The position numbers and the translations under genes are program-made. The notes under the pieces are model-generated. The model had not been told where the DNA came from and did no database searches. It saw nothing but the letters and a program-made list of their open reading frames with translations. Shown here in pieces: positions 1 to 9,939 of a stretch of 64,000 bases of DNA. Each line of letters begins with the position of its first letter. Position 1 is the first letter of the stretch. Origin of the DNA: Croceicoccus hydrothermalis (GTDB lineage: Bacteria > Pseudomonadota > Alphaproteobacteria > Sphingomonadales > Sphingomonadaceae); contig NZ_JAIQCI010000001.1 in assembly GCF_022378335.1 (NCBI RefSeq), positions 62,001 through 126,000 on the forward strand, in the 5' to 3' direction.

Positions 1-3000
1 TGCCGCGATGGTGCCGCGAATGCGGACATCGGCCTCCCACTCGCTGTCGAGGCCGAGGCCGGTCACGGCGAAACGATCGTCGGCACGCACGTCGATGAGA
101 TAGCGCCACGGCCCCATGCGCGACCGCGCCGCCTGCTGATCCGCGGGGAGGTTGATTTCCCGCGTCGCCACGTTCGGCAGGCTTTGCGCCGCCGATGCAC
201 GTCCCAATTGCCATCGCCCGCGATCCACGCGAAGCCGCCCGGCGATCGTGCCGCGATTGTCGCGGGCAAGGATGCGCATCGGCCCCGTTACCACGGCGCT
301 GATTTCATCCCGGCGGAGCAATTGCGCTTGCTGTGCGGCGATGCGGATATCCAAGCCGACACCGCGCTGCGCAATATTGGACAGGTCGATGGTGCCGCTG
401 CCCGAAACCGTGCCGCCATTCCCCGCGCGCCCGGAAAACCGCCCGATCCGCAGGATGGAGCCATCGAAATTGCCGCGCAGGTCAATGGCGTCGATGTCGG
501 TCCCCGTAAGCGCGCTCTGCATGCGGAGGTCGTCGCTGCGGATGGTGCCGCGCAATTGCGGATCGTCGAGCGTGCCGCGCATGTTGGCGGCGATGCGCAC
601 CTCGCCGGTAAGGTCGAACAGTTCCACCGCGACCAGACGCCAGATCGCATCGGCCGGCCCGCGATAACGTGCCTGCCCCGAAAGGCGCCCGGCGCGCAGC
701 CGGTCGACCACCGCGCCGCTCGCCGGGAGGTCGTCGATACGCGCCTGCAGCCGTCCGCTGCGATTGCCGTTCTCGCGGATGACCGCGCGCGTTTCGAACC
801 GGCCCGCCGACAATTCCGCCACCACCGCCAGATCGACCGGCCGCGAGGTCAGCACCAGCCCCGACCGGGTCAGATCGTCGAACAGCAGGCGCGCCCGCCC
901 GGTCGGCGCCTCGCCCGGCATGTCGCGGTAGGTGACGACGCCCGACGCCGTTCCGCCCAGGCCGAGATCGCTGATCAAGAGATCGCCGACCGACATCGGC
1001 ATGTCCGCGAGTTTCAGCGTGATGGCGTTCACCCCGCCAAGCTGCCCCTCGGCCTGGAGCCGTCCGCCGGCGAAATCGATCTGGCTACGCTGCAATTCCC
1101 ATTGCGTGCCGCCCGGCCCATCCCGGCGGAGCAGGACGGCGCGGCGCGGCATGGAAATGTCCCGCCCGGCATAGCGCCCGCGTGCGCCGACCGCGATCCT
1201 TTCGCGCGACACGTCGCCCGCCACGCGCAGGGCAAAGCGGCTGCCCCGCCGCCCGGCAATGCGGGCCCGGAAATCACCCGCCCCGTTGCGCAACCGCCCC
1301 TCCGCCGCGAGCCGTCCGATAAAGATGTCGCCGCGCGAAATCCCCTGCGCATTGATGGCGGCGTCGAGCGTCGCATCATCGCCCATCGTTCCGTCGATCC
1401 GGATATTCGCTGTGCGCACCTCGATCGGGACTACCCCTGCGAACCGCGCATTGCGCAGACGCAGGGCGGCATCGACCCCCTGCTCCCCCTGCCCCGCCGC
1501 ATCCGGGGACAGGGCGAGCGTTCCCGAAACACCGCCCCCGGACACCGCAAGCTCACCGGCGACACCGCCCGGCAACAGGCGCAACTGACCGGTGACGCCG
1601 GTATCGCTGATGGTGAGGCGCTGCACAGCGATAGCCGTCCCGCCGCCCGGCAGTGCGAGCACGTCGAGCACGCCATCGAACATGCCGAGAAGCGATTGCC
1701 CCTCCGTCTCGATCCGGAATCCGTCCTCGCTCGGGTTCACGGCCACGCGCACATCGCGTAGGCCCGCCGGGGCGTAGGGGGAGGCAAAGACGAGCACCGC
1801 GCTCGGCCCGCTGCCGACGATGCTGCTCTCGATCTCGAACGCGCCGAACCGGATGTGACGGCCCGTGCCGGACAAAGTCACCGTTCCGTCGAGCGCGCGC
1901 CTGCCGGTCAGCGAAAGATCGACATCGCGTGCGTCGATGCGCGCCGTGCGGATCAGGATCGGTTGCCCGGCGGCAAGCTCCAACCGCCCGGAAAAGCGAA
2001 CCGGCGGCCCCGCGATATTGCGCAGCGCAGCGTTCGTGATCCGGGCCATCCGCCCGTTGAGCGCGGCATTCAGCGTCCATTTTCGCGGACCGCCAAGTGT
2101 GGCCGCGATGTCGCCGCGAACGTTCACTGTGCCCAGATTGGCGAACGGAACGCCATCTGCCGCGACTGGCCCGGACAATGCGTAGAGCCCCCGCCGCATA
2201 TCCCCGCGTAGCGCGAGCCGCGCATCGATCCCCGGCCCGGCGAGGCGCAATGCCTCCGCCGTGAGCTGCCCGTCGGAATGCACCAGCGTCCCTGTGAGCA
2301 CCGCACCGCGAAGCTGCCGGTCGAGCGGCACGACCCCCGTTGCAATTCCCCCCGCCATCAACCGGAGGGGCACGGTCAGGCGCCCGTTTTCCAGCATGCC
2401 CGTACCCCGTGCCCGCACCCGCGACAGCCGCAGCGCGCCCAACGTCACGCGATCCGCCGCCGCCTCGTACCCGACCGCAGACCCGCGAAACGCCCCGTCG
2501 AAGGCGAGCCGCGCCGTCATCCCCCGGAGGCGCAGATCACCGCCAAGCAGCGCCGGATCGCGCAAACGCAGCCGCGCGACCAACCCGTCGAAACGGTTTT
2601 CGGCGAGGTCGACCGCCCCGCGGACATCGCCGCGAAGGCCGCGCCCCTTGAACCGGGCGGCGCCATCGACGATGCTGTTGCGCAAGGTTCCTTCGGCGCG
2701 CAATGAAACGGCCTCGCCCGCCGCGCGGGCGGGCAGGCCGGTGAGCAGGTCGCCGGGATAGATCCGCCCCAGCGCGCCATATCGCCCCGCCCGGTTGGAC
2801 AGGCGAAAGGCCGCGAACGTGTCTCCACCGCGCCGGATGAGCAGACGCCCGTCCCACCGCCGCCAATCGCCATCTCCCGTGACCACGGCACGCAGATCCT
2901 CGCGCGCGCCGACCATGCCCGCGAGCAGACCGCCAGCCGGTGCGCGATAGTCGATTTCGAGGTCGAAGCGATTGTCCGCCTCCGCCATGTCCAGCCGTGC

Positions 3001-3585
3001 GGCCAACCGGTCCGCACCGCCCAGTGCGCTGTCGATGGCGATCCTCGCCCGCCCGTCCGTGATCCGGGCCTGGCCGAGCAGGTTGACGCGCCGCGCCTCC
3101 CCCGCGATTTGCGGGCCGACGGTCAATGCATCGAATTTTAGCCTGTCGATGCGGATGTCGAAATTCGGCACTATCGGCGCATCCGGGTCGCCGGGGTTGA
3201 GTGCGGGCATCCGCATCAGCTCGCCGCGACGGAAGATCAGACGCCGCACATCAAGGCCGTTCGTGAACCATGCGAACGGCTTCCATGCCAGCTCCACCTC
3301 CGGCACGCGGGCGAACACGCCCTCCGGGTCGGAAAAGCGCACATCGCGCAGGATCGCCTCATCAAGGACGGAACCCTCGATCCGCCCGACCTCGATACGA
3401 AGCCCGGACGCGGGCGCATAGCGCGAGAGCGAGTCGACGATGAAGCGATGGCCGATCGGGCTGTCGATCACGGCGAAAAACGCCGCAACGGCCACGAACA
3501 TCAATGCGACGCCCGCCGTTATCCGGATGCGCCAGTACCGGGCCCAGTTCCGCCGGGACTTTTCGGGCACCGCCTCCTCGACCAC
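1..3585 (-). CDS. tamB: TamB-like translocation/assembly module inner-membrane protein (3' end outside window)
   Basis: TamB is an inner-membrane-anchored periplasmic protein that works with the outer-membrane barrel TamA in envelope assembly and lipid transport. The frame stays open from a GTG at 3585 to the window edge, giving about 1195 residues; the conserved C-terminal DUF490 part would lie beyond position 1. A GGAT-type ribosome site sits just upstream of the GTG, and an ATG at 3594 is in the wrong frame. After a short basic segment there is one hydrophobic anchor (about residues 20-38, with VALMFVAVAAFFAVI), then a long stretch of alternating hydrophobic/polar residues typical of the beta-taco fold. 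It follows tamA by 20 bases, so the two are very likely cotranscribed. The family call rests on position, topology and composition. Confidence 0.85.
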   Translation of the reverse strand, partial: MVEEAVPEKSRRNWARYWRIRITAGVALMFVAVAAFFAVIDSPIGHRFIVDSLSRYAPASGLRIEVGRIEGSVLDEAILRDVRFSDPEGVFARVPEVELAWKPFAWFTNGLDVRRLIFRRGELMRMPALNPGDPDAPIVPNFDIRIDRLKFDALTVGPQIAGEARRVNLLGQARITDGRARIAIDSALGGADRLAARLDMAEADNRFDLEIDYRAPAGGLLAGMVGAREDLRAVVTGDGDWRRWDGRLLIRRGGDTFAAFRLSNRAGRYGALGRIYPGDLLTGLPARAAGEAVSLRAEGTLRNSIVDGAARFKGRGLRGDVRGAVDLAENRFDGLVARLRLRDPALLGGDLRLRGMTARLAFDGAFRGSAVGYEAAADRVTLGALRLSRVRARGTGMLENGRLTVPLRLMAGGIATGVVPLDRQLRGAVLTGTLVHSDGQLTAEALRLAGPGIDARLALRGDMRRGLYALSGPVAADGVPFANLGTVNVRGDIAATLGGPRKWTLNAALNGRMARITNAALRNIAGPPVRFSGRLELAAGQPILIRTARIDARDVDLSLTGRRALDGTVTLSGTGRHIRFGAFEIESSIVGSGPSAVLVFASPYAPAGLRDVRVAVNPSEDGFRIETEGQSLLGMFDGVLDVLALPGGGTAIAVQRLTISDTGVTGQLRLLPGGVAGELAVSGGGVSGTLALSPDAAGQGEQGVDAALRLRNARFAGVVPIEVRTANIRIDGTMGDDATLDAAINAQGISRGDIFIGRLAAEGRLRNGAGDFRARIAGRRGSRFALRVAGDVSRERIAVGARGRYAGRDISMPRRAVLLRRDGPGGTQWELQRSQIDFAGGRLQAEGQLGGVNAITLKLADMPMSVGDLLISDLGLGGTASGVVTYRDMPGEAPTGRARLLFDDLTRSGLVLTSRPVDLAVVAELSAGRFETRAVIRENGNRSGRLQARIDDLPASGAVVDRLRAGRLSGQARYRGPADAIWRLVAVELFDLTGEVRIAANMRGTLDDPQLRGTIRSDDLRMQSALTGTDIDAIDLRGNFDGSILRIGRFSGRAGNGGTVSGSGTIDLSNIAQRGVGLDIRIAAQQAQLLRRDEISAVVTGPMRILARDNRGTIAGRLRVDRGRWQLGRASAAQSLPNVATREINLPADQQAARSRMGPWRYLIDVRADDRFAVTGLGLDSEWEADVRIRGTIAA

Positions 3586-3605
3586 AACATTATCCTGCGT
3601 GCCGG

Positions 3606-5888
3606 TCAAAACGCCTGACCCAGCGAGACATAGACCGCCACCGGGCCATCGCCTGGACGCGGATTGATCGGCGTGGCGAGATCGACCCGCAACGGGCCGA
3701 AATTCGTGTGATACCGTATGCCGACGCCCGCGCCGAATTGCAGGTCCGAAAATCGCGGTGTGGTGGTGGTATCGACCGCGCCCGCGTCGATGAACGGAAC
3801 CACGGAAAGGGCACCGTCGAACAGCCCGGTGCGCACCCGTGCCTCCAGCGCGAATTCGGTCAGCGATCGGCCCCCCGTCGGATCGCCGATCGTATCCTTC
3901 GGGCCGATCTGTTGATAGCCGTAGCCGCGCACCGACCCGCCGCCGCCCGCGTAAAGCCGGCGCGAGGGCGCGATGTCGGACAGCCCCAGCCCCGTGATCG
4001 TGCCGAAACGCACCCGCCCCGCCCCGGTGATGCGGTCGGTGAGGGGCTGATAAAAACTGCCGTCGAGGATCGCGCGGGCGTACACCCCTTGCGAGCCTGT
4101 CGAATTGTTGCGGCTGAATTCCGGGGACAGCAGCAGCGATGCGCGCCATCCTCGCCGCGGGTCGAGCAGGTCGTCGCTTTCATCGAAACCGATCCGCCCC
4201 GGTGCCGCGACCACGAAATAGGTTTCGCGCGGGCCGAGATTGCCATCAAGCGCGCCCTCGCGCTCCTGCGACGCGACGAGTTCGAGCCCCGCCGCCCAGA
4301 CAAAGCGTTTCTGAAAGATCAGCGTCGAAAGCCGTTCGTAACGGGCGATGGCCGAAATTGTCCGGGCCTCGTAAGCGTCGCGGTCGATCGTGTTGGCAAA
4401 AAGGTCGAGCGTGAGGACACGGTCGCGCCCTGTAAAATTGTTGCGCCGGAACGTTGCGCCGATGAGCTGTTCCTGCGTGCCCGCGATTCCGCGCAGGCGC
4501 AGCATGCCTTCGGGCGGGAAGAAATTGCGGTGCTCCCAACTCGCCGCGAGCCGGAAACCCTGCCCCGTGCCGTACCCGATGGCACCGGCAATCGTGCGCA
4601 GCGGGGCGGGCGTGATGTCGACATCGATCGCGACCGTGCCCGGCTCCCCGTCGGTGGGCGGCACGACGGCGCGCGGGCGCACGGTCAAGGTGGAGGCGAG
4701 CCCTGTTTGCAGGATCGCCTCGCGCAGATCCTCCACATCGCTGCCGCGGTAGGTATCGCCGGACTCGAACCGGGCGATTTGCGCCAGGTGCCGGCCCGAA
4801 AGGAAATCGGGATCCGTGCTCGTGACCGTGCCGAACCGGTATCTGCCGCCCGGCGCGACCGGCATCGACAGCGTTCCGCCATCCACCGCGTGGTCGATGG
4901 TGAGCTGCGGCTCCGCGACCTCGGCAAAGGGGTAGCCGTTCTGCGCCAGCGCATATTGAAGGTCGATCCGTTCGAACGTGATCGCGTCGAGATCGATGGG
5001 ATCGCCCACCTCCACCGCAAAGCTGCGGCGCAGCATCGCACAGTCCGTCCCGGTCGCGCCGAGCGAACCAAGATCGATCGCCGTCAGCCGGTAACGCGGC
5101 CCCGGCTCCAGTACGAAGCGGAACCGCGCATAGGACCCGTCATCCACCGGCGAAGGCGCGTCGGTCGCATCGGTACCCTGCGCGGGCTCTTTCCCCGCCC
5201 CCGGCCCCCGTCCGGCGAGTTCGCGCCGGATATCGGCGTCGTAGAACCCGTAGACGGTGAGCAGCCGGGCCAGCACATCCTGATCCGCGCGTGCACGGTT
5301 GACCACCTGCGCCAGCGTATCGTCATCGTCGGCAAGCGACTCCAGCGTCGACAGAGCGAGGAATCGGGTGGTAAAATTCTCGAACTGGCCGAACCGCGCA
5401 AAGGTTTCTGGATAGGCAAGCGTGATCCGGTCGGACAGGGCCGTGCCTATCAAATCGCTTTCCCGCCCGGCGAAATCGCTTTCCATGTCGGCGCTGCGCA
5501 GGTCGGCGGCGATTTCCGGGCCGGACGGGTCGAGCCATTCGGCAAGCGCCGGATCGGGCGCGACCGGTTCGATATCGATGGCGAGCCGTTCGTCATCCGG
5601 CCAGGCGAGCGTGTAGCCGGTCTCGTCGATGGGGGTATCGGCGGCGTCTTCGCTGACGCTGCCCGGATCGGCACCCGTCGCCCACCCCTCGGCATCGGCG
5701 ATCGCGCCATCGGGGATCAGCGCCTCCAGCTCCGGGTCGGCCTCTTGCGCCCGCGCGCCGGAGGGAACCCAAACGGCTGAGGCGCAAAGCATCGCCGCCC
5801 CGCAAAGCAGGGCAACGCGGCGGGATTCAGCCCTTGGCCGCCGCGTATTGCCGCTGACCGCCGGGCATGCCGTCCTTGTTCCCGCCAT
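3606..5888 (-). CDS. tamA: TamA/BamA-family outer-membrane protein
   Basis: Omp85-superfamily protein, expected to be an outer-membrane beta-barrel with periplasmic POTRA repeats that pairs with TamB. The protein has a basic n-region, a hydrophobic core ([16 protein letters not shown]) and a GARAQ cleavage site, then an acidic linker. POTRA-like segments follow (for example around [13 protein letters not shown] and [12 protein letters not shown]), then a C-terminal D15-type barrel with [21 protein letters not shown], a typical Omp85 loop motif, ending in LGQAF with a terminal Phe. The start is uncertain: the ATG at 5888 lies inside the 3' end of bpt and gives the only good signal peptide. The length (760 residues) is a little above usual TamA because of the acidic N-terminal linker. 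tamB follows after 20 bases. Confidence 0.85.
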   Translation of the reverse strand: MAGTRTACPAVSGNTRRPRAESRRVALLCGAAMLCASAVWVPSGARAQEADPELEALIPDGAIADAEGWATGADPGSVSEDAADTPIDETGYTLAWPDDERLAIDIEPVAPDPALAEWLDPSGPEIAADLRSADMESDFAGRESDLIGTALSDRITLAYPETFARFGQFENFTTRFLALSTLESLADDDDTLAQVVNRARADQDVLARLLTVYGFYDADIRRELAGRGPGAGKEPAQGTDATDAPSPVDDGSYARFRFVLEPGPRYRLTAIDLGSLGATGTDCAMLRRSFAVEVGDPIDLDAITFERIDLQYALAQNGYPFAEVAEPQLTIDHAVDGGTLSMPVAPGGRYRFGTVTSTDPDFLSGRHLAQIARFESGDTYRGSDVEDLREAILQTGLASTLTVRPRAVVPPTDGEPGTVAIDVDITPAPLRTIAGAIGYGTGQGFRLAASWEHRNFFPPEGMLRLRGIAGTQEQLIGATFRRNNFTGRDRVLTLDLFANTIDRDAYEARTISAIARYERLSTLIFQKRFVWAAGLELVASQEREGALDGNLGPRETYFVVAAPGRIGFDESDDLLDPRRGWRASLLLSPEFSRNNSTGSQGVYARAILDGSFYQPLTDRITGAGRVRFGTITGLGLSDIAPSRRLYAGGGGSVRGYGYQQIGPKDTIGDPTGGRSLTEFALEARVRTGLFDGALSVVPFIDAGAVDTTTTPRFSDLQFGAGVGIRYHTNFGPLRVDLATPINPRPGDGPVAVYVSLGQAF

Positions 5889-6681
5889 GCGTGCCGTCAC
5901 CGCCGCGCCGTGGCGCGGAAGCCTCGGCAATGAGAGCGCTCTGACGATCGGCATCGAAACGTTCCCACCCCTCACGGCCCAGCCGTTCGAGGGGCCGGTA
6001 GCGGACCTTGTATTGCATGCGCGGCGAACCCTCGATCCAATAGCCCAGATAGACATAGGGAAGATCGGATTGGCCTGCGCGCCGGATATGATCGAGAATG
6101 ATATAATTGCCAAGTCCGGTCCGCGTGGGATGGTGCGGGTCGTAGAATGAATAGATCATGGACAGGCCATCGTCCTGACGGTCGGTCAGGCAGGCCCCGA
6201 CCAGACGGCCCGGCTTTCCATCCTCGCCCGGCTCGCGATATTCGATGACATAGCTTGTCACGGGCGTCTGTTCCACCATGTCGGCGTAATCCATCTCGTC
6301 CATGGCGGACATGCCGCCATCGGGATGGCGCACGGATAGGTATTTTTGCAACAGATCGTATTGCTCGACAGTGGACCATGGCCGGGTCGCCGTCGCGATC
6401 AGGTCGCCATTCGCCTTCATCGTGCGTTTCTGCGTGCCCGACGCGCGAAATTCGCTCGCCACGACGCGCACTGAAACACAGGCCGAACAGCTTGCGCAAT
6501 TGGGGCGATAGGCGACGTTCTGGCTGCGGCGGAACCCGATCCGGCCAAGGGCATCGTTCAACGCTTCGGCATCCGGGCCGTCGATCTCAGTGAAGACCTT
6601 TCTTTCCTGACGGTCCGGCAGATAGGGACACGGCGCCGGGGCGGTCACGAAGAAACGGGGGAATTTCACCGGCGCAGTCAT
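5827..6681 (-). CDS. bpt: Aspartate/glutamate leucyltransferase (N-end rule aminoacyl-tRNA-protein transferase)
   Basis: Transfers an amino acid (leucine in the bacterial Bpt subfamily) from aminoacyl-tRNA to proteins with N-terminal Asp or Glu, marking them for ClpAP degradation. The 284-residue protein has the ATE-family N-terminal cysteine signature: CPYLP near residue 18 and NCASCSAC at 62-68. The C-terminal transferase core includes [20 protein letters not shown] and [17 protein letters not shown]. The ATG at 6681 gives the family-typical beginning [11 protein letters not shown]; a longer in-frame extension to 6795 is not family-like. Choosing between leucyl (Bpt) and arginyl (Ate) specificity from sequence alone is less certain than the family. 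The 3' end overlaps the probable tamA start by 62 bases. Confidence 0.9.
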   Translation of the reverse strand: MTAPVKFPRFFVTAPAPCPYLPDRQERKVFTEIDGPDAEALNDALGRIGFRRSQNVAYRPNCASCSACVSVRVVASEFRASGTQKRTMKANGDLIATATRPWSTVEQYDLLQKYLSVRHPDGGMSAMDEMDYADMVEQTPVTSYVIEYREPGEDGKPGRLVGACLTDRQDDGLSMIYSFYDPHHPTRTGLGNYIILDHIRRAGQSDLPYVYLGYWIEGSPRMQYKVRYRPLERLGREGWERFDADRQSALIAEASAPRRGGDGTHGGNKDGMPGGQRQYAAAKG

Positions 6682-6798
6682 GATGCGATCACCTGGCCCT
6701 TTCGCTCTTTGACGGTCCAAAACAGACGCACCATGGCCGCATGCCGATGCTGCATCTGCGTAAATGGCAAAGCGCCACTGAACGTTAAAGTCCATTAA

Positions 6799-6814
6799 CT
6801 ACGTTTGAACGTAG
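6799..6814. promoter_or_regulatory. 16-bp inverted repeat upstream of bpt, possible operator
   Basis: The sequence CTACGTTTGAACGTAG has two perfect 7-base arms around a 2-base centre. It lies about 118 bases upstream of the bpt start, in the 223-base gap between ilvA (ending at 6905) and bpt. A related TGAACGTTA half-site starts near 6779. This spacing suits a dimeric repressor, but no regulator gene is adjacent and no clear -35/-10 pair was found. It could also be chance. Confidence 0.25.
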
Positions 6815-6904
6815 CAAAACCGACCTCTCCCGCAATGGCACAGGTCGAAAATTGTTGTGAAAGGCATGGAACGCCGACGCGGCACCATGCCCGCCCCGCC
6901 AGTT

Positions 6905-8170
6905 TCAGGCGAGTTCCACCTCGCTCACCACGTAACCTTCACCCTGAAGCTGGGAGACGAGCGCGTCGATCTGCGCGCGGTCGCGGGCCTCGCACTCGAT
7001 ATCGGTGATCAGCCCCTTGGCAGGAAGGGTGGTGAAGATGCGCTGATGATAGATCTCGATGATGTTCACGCTGTGCGCGTCGAACGCCCGCATGACCTTG
7101 AACAACGCGCCCGGCCTGTCCTGCAGCGTGAGACGCAGTCGCGCCAGCCGCCCGGACCGCGCCAGATCGCGCAGCAACACATTGGCGAGCAGCCGGGTGT
7201 CGATGTTCCCGCCGCACAGGACGATCCCGATATTGCGTCCGCGGAACAGTTCGGGATTGGCGCGCACCGCGGCGAGACCGGCGGCGCCGGCGCCTTCGAC
7301 CACCGTCTTCTCGATCTGCAGCAGAAGCGCGGTCGCGGATTCGAGCTGCGGCTCGTCGACAAGCACGATATCGTCGACATTGCGGGCGACCACCTTGGAC
7401 GTCATCTTGCCCGGGTCGCGCACCGCGATTCCTTCGGCCAGCGTGTCGCCGCCGCATGCCATGCTCCTGCCCTTCACCTTCGCATACATGGAGGGGTAGA
7501 GCGCCGCCTGCACGCCGTAGATGGCGATGTCGGGTTTTACCTCCCGCGCGAGGGTGGACATGCCGGAAATCAGCCCGCCGCCGCCGATCGGCACGCATAG
7601 CGTATCGATTTCCGGCGCATCCTCCAGCATTTCTAGCGCGACCGTCCCCTGCCCCGCGGCCACGCGCGGATCGTCGAACGGGTGAACGAAGGTCAGCCCC
7701 ATATCCTGTTCGATCTGCCGCGCATGGGCATAGGCCTCGTCATAGGTTTCCCCTTCGAGCACGACCTTGCCGCCCACGGCCTCGGTCTGCATCACCTTTA
7801 CCGTGGGGGTCGTGCGCGGCATGACGATGGTGACCGGCACGCCGAGCCGCGTCCCGTGATAGCTCAACCCCTGCGCATGGTTGCCGGCCGATGCGGCGAT
7901 GACGCCGCGCGACCGGGCATCGTCCTCCATCAGCAGCAAGGCGTTGAGCGCGCCGCGTTCCTTGTAGGCGGCGGTGAACTGCTGATTCTCGAACTTGAGC
8001 CAGATATTGGCCCCGGTAATGTCGGAGAGCGTCTTGCTGTGCATCGTCGGCGTGCGCACGATCTGCCCGCTGATGCGGGCGGCGGCGGCCCGGACATCCG
8101 CGGCGGTAAACGGAGCCTGATCGGCGGCGGTCGTACCGCTTTGTTTCGATGCGTTCTGAAGATCTGCCAT
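6905..8170 (-). CDS. ilvA: Threonine ammonia-lyase (threonine dehydratase) with C-terminal ACT domain
   Basis: PLP-dependent deamination of threonine to 2-oxobutanoate, the first step towards isoleucine, or catabolic depending on subtype. Fold-type II PLP enzyme of 421 residues. The Schiff-base lysine is K70 in FTAAYKERGALNAL, the substrate-binding ASAGNHAQG motif follows, and the phosphate-binding glycine loop is PIGGGGLISG. The C-terminal region (RLTLQDRPGALFKVMRAFD, then a second beta-alpha unit) is one ACT-like domain. A single ACT domain at this length matches the short TdcB/IlvA form rather than the 510-residue E. coli IlvA, so biosynthetic or catabolic use is open. The start ATG at 8170 gives MADLQNAS. 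It is divergent from the amidohydrolase gene, with only 58 bases for both promoters. Confidence 0.92.
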   Translation of the reverse strand: MADLQNASKQSGTTAADQAPFTAADVRAAAARISGQIVRTPTMHSKTLSDITGANIWLKFENQQFTAAYKERGALNALLLMEDDARSRGVIAASAGNHAQGLSYHGTRLGVPVTIVMPRTTPTVKVMQTEAVGGKVVLEGETYDEAYAHARQIEQDMGLTFVHPFDDPRVAAGQGTVALEMLEDAPEIDTLCVPIGGGGLISGMSTLAREVKPDIAIYGVQAALYPSMYAKVKGRSMACGGDTLAEGIAVRDPGKMTSKVVARNVDDIVLVDEPQLESATALLLQIEKTVVEGAGAAGLAAVRANPELFRGRNIGIVLCGGNIDTRLLANVLLRDLARSGRLARLRLTLQDRPGALFKVMRAFDAHSVNIIEIYHQRIFTTLPAKGLITDIECEARDRAQIDALVSQLQGEGYVVSEVELA

Positions 8171-8228
8171 GGCGCCCGGCCCTATCGGATATGGCGCGCC
8201 GTGCAAATGGCGTTTAAGGCTCTCGCCC

Positions 8229-9908
8229 ATGAAGTCTGTCTTTACCCCCGTCCGCCCCGTGCTCTGCGCCTTCACCGCCCTCGCCATGACCGGCTTTCCC
8301 GCCCATGCCGATACGCTGGTCGACAATGTGGCGGGCATGCGTTTCGAACGCGACGGCACCGTCGAACGCTTTGCCGCGCTGCTGATCGACGATGACGGGC
8401 GCGTGGCGCGGCTTTACCGCGAAGGCGAACGGCTCCCGCGCGAGGTCGATTACCGCCTCGATGGAGAGGGGCGCGTGCTGATGCCGTCCTTCGTCGATGC
8501 GCATCTGCATGTCGCCGGGCTGGGTCTTGCGACGCTGACGCTCGATCTGTCGGACACGAACAGCCTGGCCGAGGCGCAGCAGCGCATCGCCGCCTATGCC
8601 GCCGACAATCCCGACCGGGCATGGATCATCGGGCGCGGCTGGAATCAGGAACGCTGGGGCCTCGGCCGCTTTCCCACCGCCGCCGACCTCGACGCGGCGG
8701 TGGCCGACCGGCCAGTATGGCTCGAACGGGTGGACGGCCATGCGGGATGGGCGAACACGGCGGCGATGCGAGCCGCGGGCGTCGATGCCGATACGCCCGA
8801 CCCCGATGGCGGGCGCATCGAACGCATCGCCGGCGGCAAGATGCCCGCCGGCGTGTTCGTCGACGGGGCAAGCGCGCTCATCGACAAGGCCCGCCCCTCA
8901 ATCCGGCCGGAGGATCGCGACCGCGCCCTGCAAAATGCGCAGGACCTGCTCATCGCGCGGGGCATCACCGCCGTTGCCGACATGGGCACGACGATGCAGG
9001 ACTGGCACACCTACCGCCGGGCGGGCGATCTTGGCCGGCTGCGCATCCGCATCATGTCCTATGCCCATGGAGTGGAGGATATGGAGGCGATCGCCGGGCC
9101 CGGCCCCTCGCCCTGGCTTTACCGCGACCGGCTGCACATGGGCGGGGTGAAACTTTACCTCGACGGGGCGCTGGGATCGCGCGGGGCGTGGCTCAGCCAG
9201 CCCTATGTCGATGCGCCGAAGCAGACCGGTCTGCCGCTGCTCACCGGCACGCAATTGCGCAATCTGATGAGCCGGGCCGCGATGGACGATTTCCAGGTTG
9301 CGGTGCACGCGATCGGCGATGCTGCCAACGCAGAGGTGCTCGACGCGATTGCGGAACTCGACGATACATATACCGGGGAACGGCGCTGGCGCATCGAACA
9401 TGCGCAGATCGTCGCACCGGCCGACATTCGGCGCTTTGCCGCACTGGGCGCGGTGGCGAGCATGCAGCCGCAGCATCAAACCTCGGACCGGTTGATGGCG
9501 GAGGCGCGGCTGGGGCCGGACCGGCTCGACGGTGCCTATGCCTGGGCCTCGATGGAAAGGGCGGGCGTGCCGGTGGCCTTCGGTTCGGACGCCCCTGTTG
9601 AAACGCCGGACGTGTTCGCCGGGCTGGCCGCCGCGATTTCGCGCACCGACGCCGATGGTCAGCCGGTCGGCGGCTGGTATCCCGATGAGACGCTTATGCC
9701 GGCGCAGGCGCTTGCCGCCTATACCGCGACGGCGGCGTGGGCCGGGCGGGCCGAGGGGCGCTTCGGCACGTTGGAAAAGGGCGAGTGGGCCGATTTCATC
9801 CTGCTGGATCAAGATCCGCTCACCGCCGCGCCCGAACGGCTGCGCGCGATGACGGTGATGGAAACGTGGATCGCGGGACAGCGGGTCTATACCGCCGATC
9901 GCGACTGA
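8229..9908 (+). CDS. Exported amidohydrolase family protein (YtcJ-like, Amidohydro_3)
   Basis: Metal-dependent hydrolase of the amidohydrolase superfamily, 559 residues. An N-terminal signal peptide (MKSVFTPVRPVLCAF..., cleavage after AHA) predicts export. Metal-binding features of the YtcJ/Amidohydro_3 group are present: VDAHLHVAG near residue 92, IGRGWNQERWG, the VHAIGDAANAEVLDA histidine, IEHAQIV, and the late FGSDAPVE aspartate. Family members act on N-substituted amides or cyclic ureas; the substrate here cannot be told from sequence. The ATG at 8229 fits a signal peptide; an upstream ATG at 8169 would overlap the ilvA start. The gene is divergent from ilvA and convergent with tatC. Confidence 0.85.
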   Translation: MKSVFTPVRPVLCAFTALAMTGFPAHADTLVDNVAGMRFERDGTVERFAALLIDDDGRVARLYREGERLPREVDYRLDGEGRVLMPSFVDAHLHVAGLGLATLTLDLSDTNSLAEAQQRIAAYAADNPDRAWIIGRGWNQERWGLGRFPTAADLDAAVADRPVWLERVDGHAGWANTAAMRAAGVDADTPDPDGGRIERIAGGKMPAGVFVDGASALIDKARPSIRPEDRDRALQNAQDLLIARGITAVADMGTTMQDWHTYRRAGDLGRLRIRIMSYAHGVEDMEAIAGPGPSPWLYRDRLHMGGVKLYLDGALGSRGAWLSQPYVDAPKQTGLPLLTGTQLRNLMSRAAMDDFQVAVHAIGDAANAEVLDAIAELDDTYTGERRWRIEHAQIVAPADIRRFAALGAVASMQPQHQTSDRLMAEARLGPDRLDGAYAWASMERAGVPVAFGSDAPVETPDVFAGLAAAISRTDADGQPVGGWYPDETLMPAQALAAYTATAAWAGRAEGRFGTLEKGEWADFILLDQDPLTAAPERLRAMTVMETWIAGQRVYTADRD

Positions 9909-9939
9909 CCGCCGCGAAAAGGGGCGCGGCCCGTGCGCT

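Noticed and set aside
184-1761. Open frame of 525 codons on the plus strand, opposite tamB
   Set aside because: It overlaps a TamB frame with normal beta-rich composition, and its own product is a Pro/Arg/Ala-rich jumble with no domain. It reflects codon bias on the other strand.
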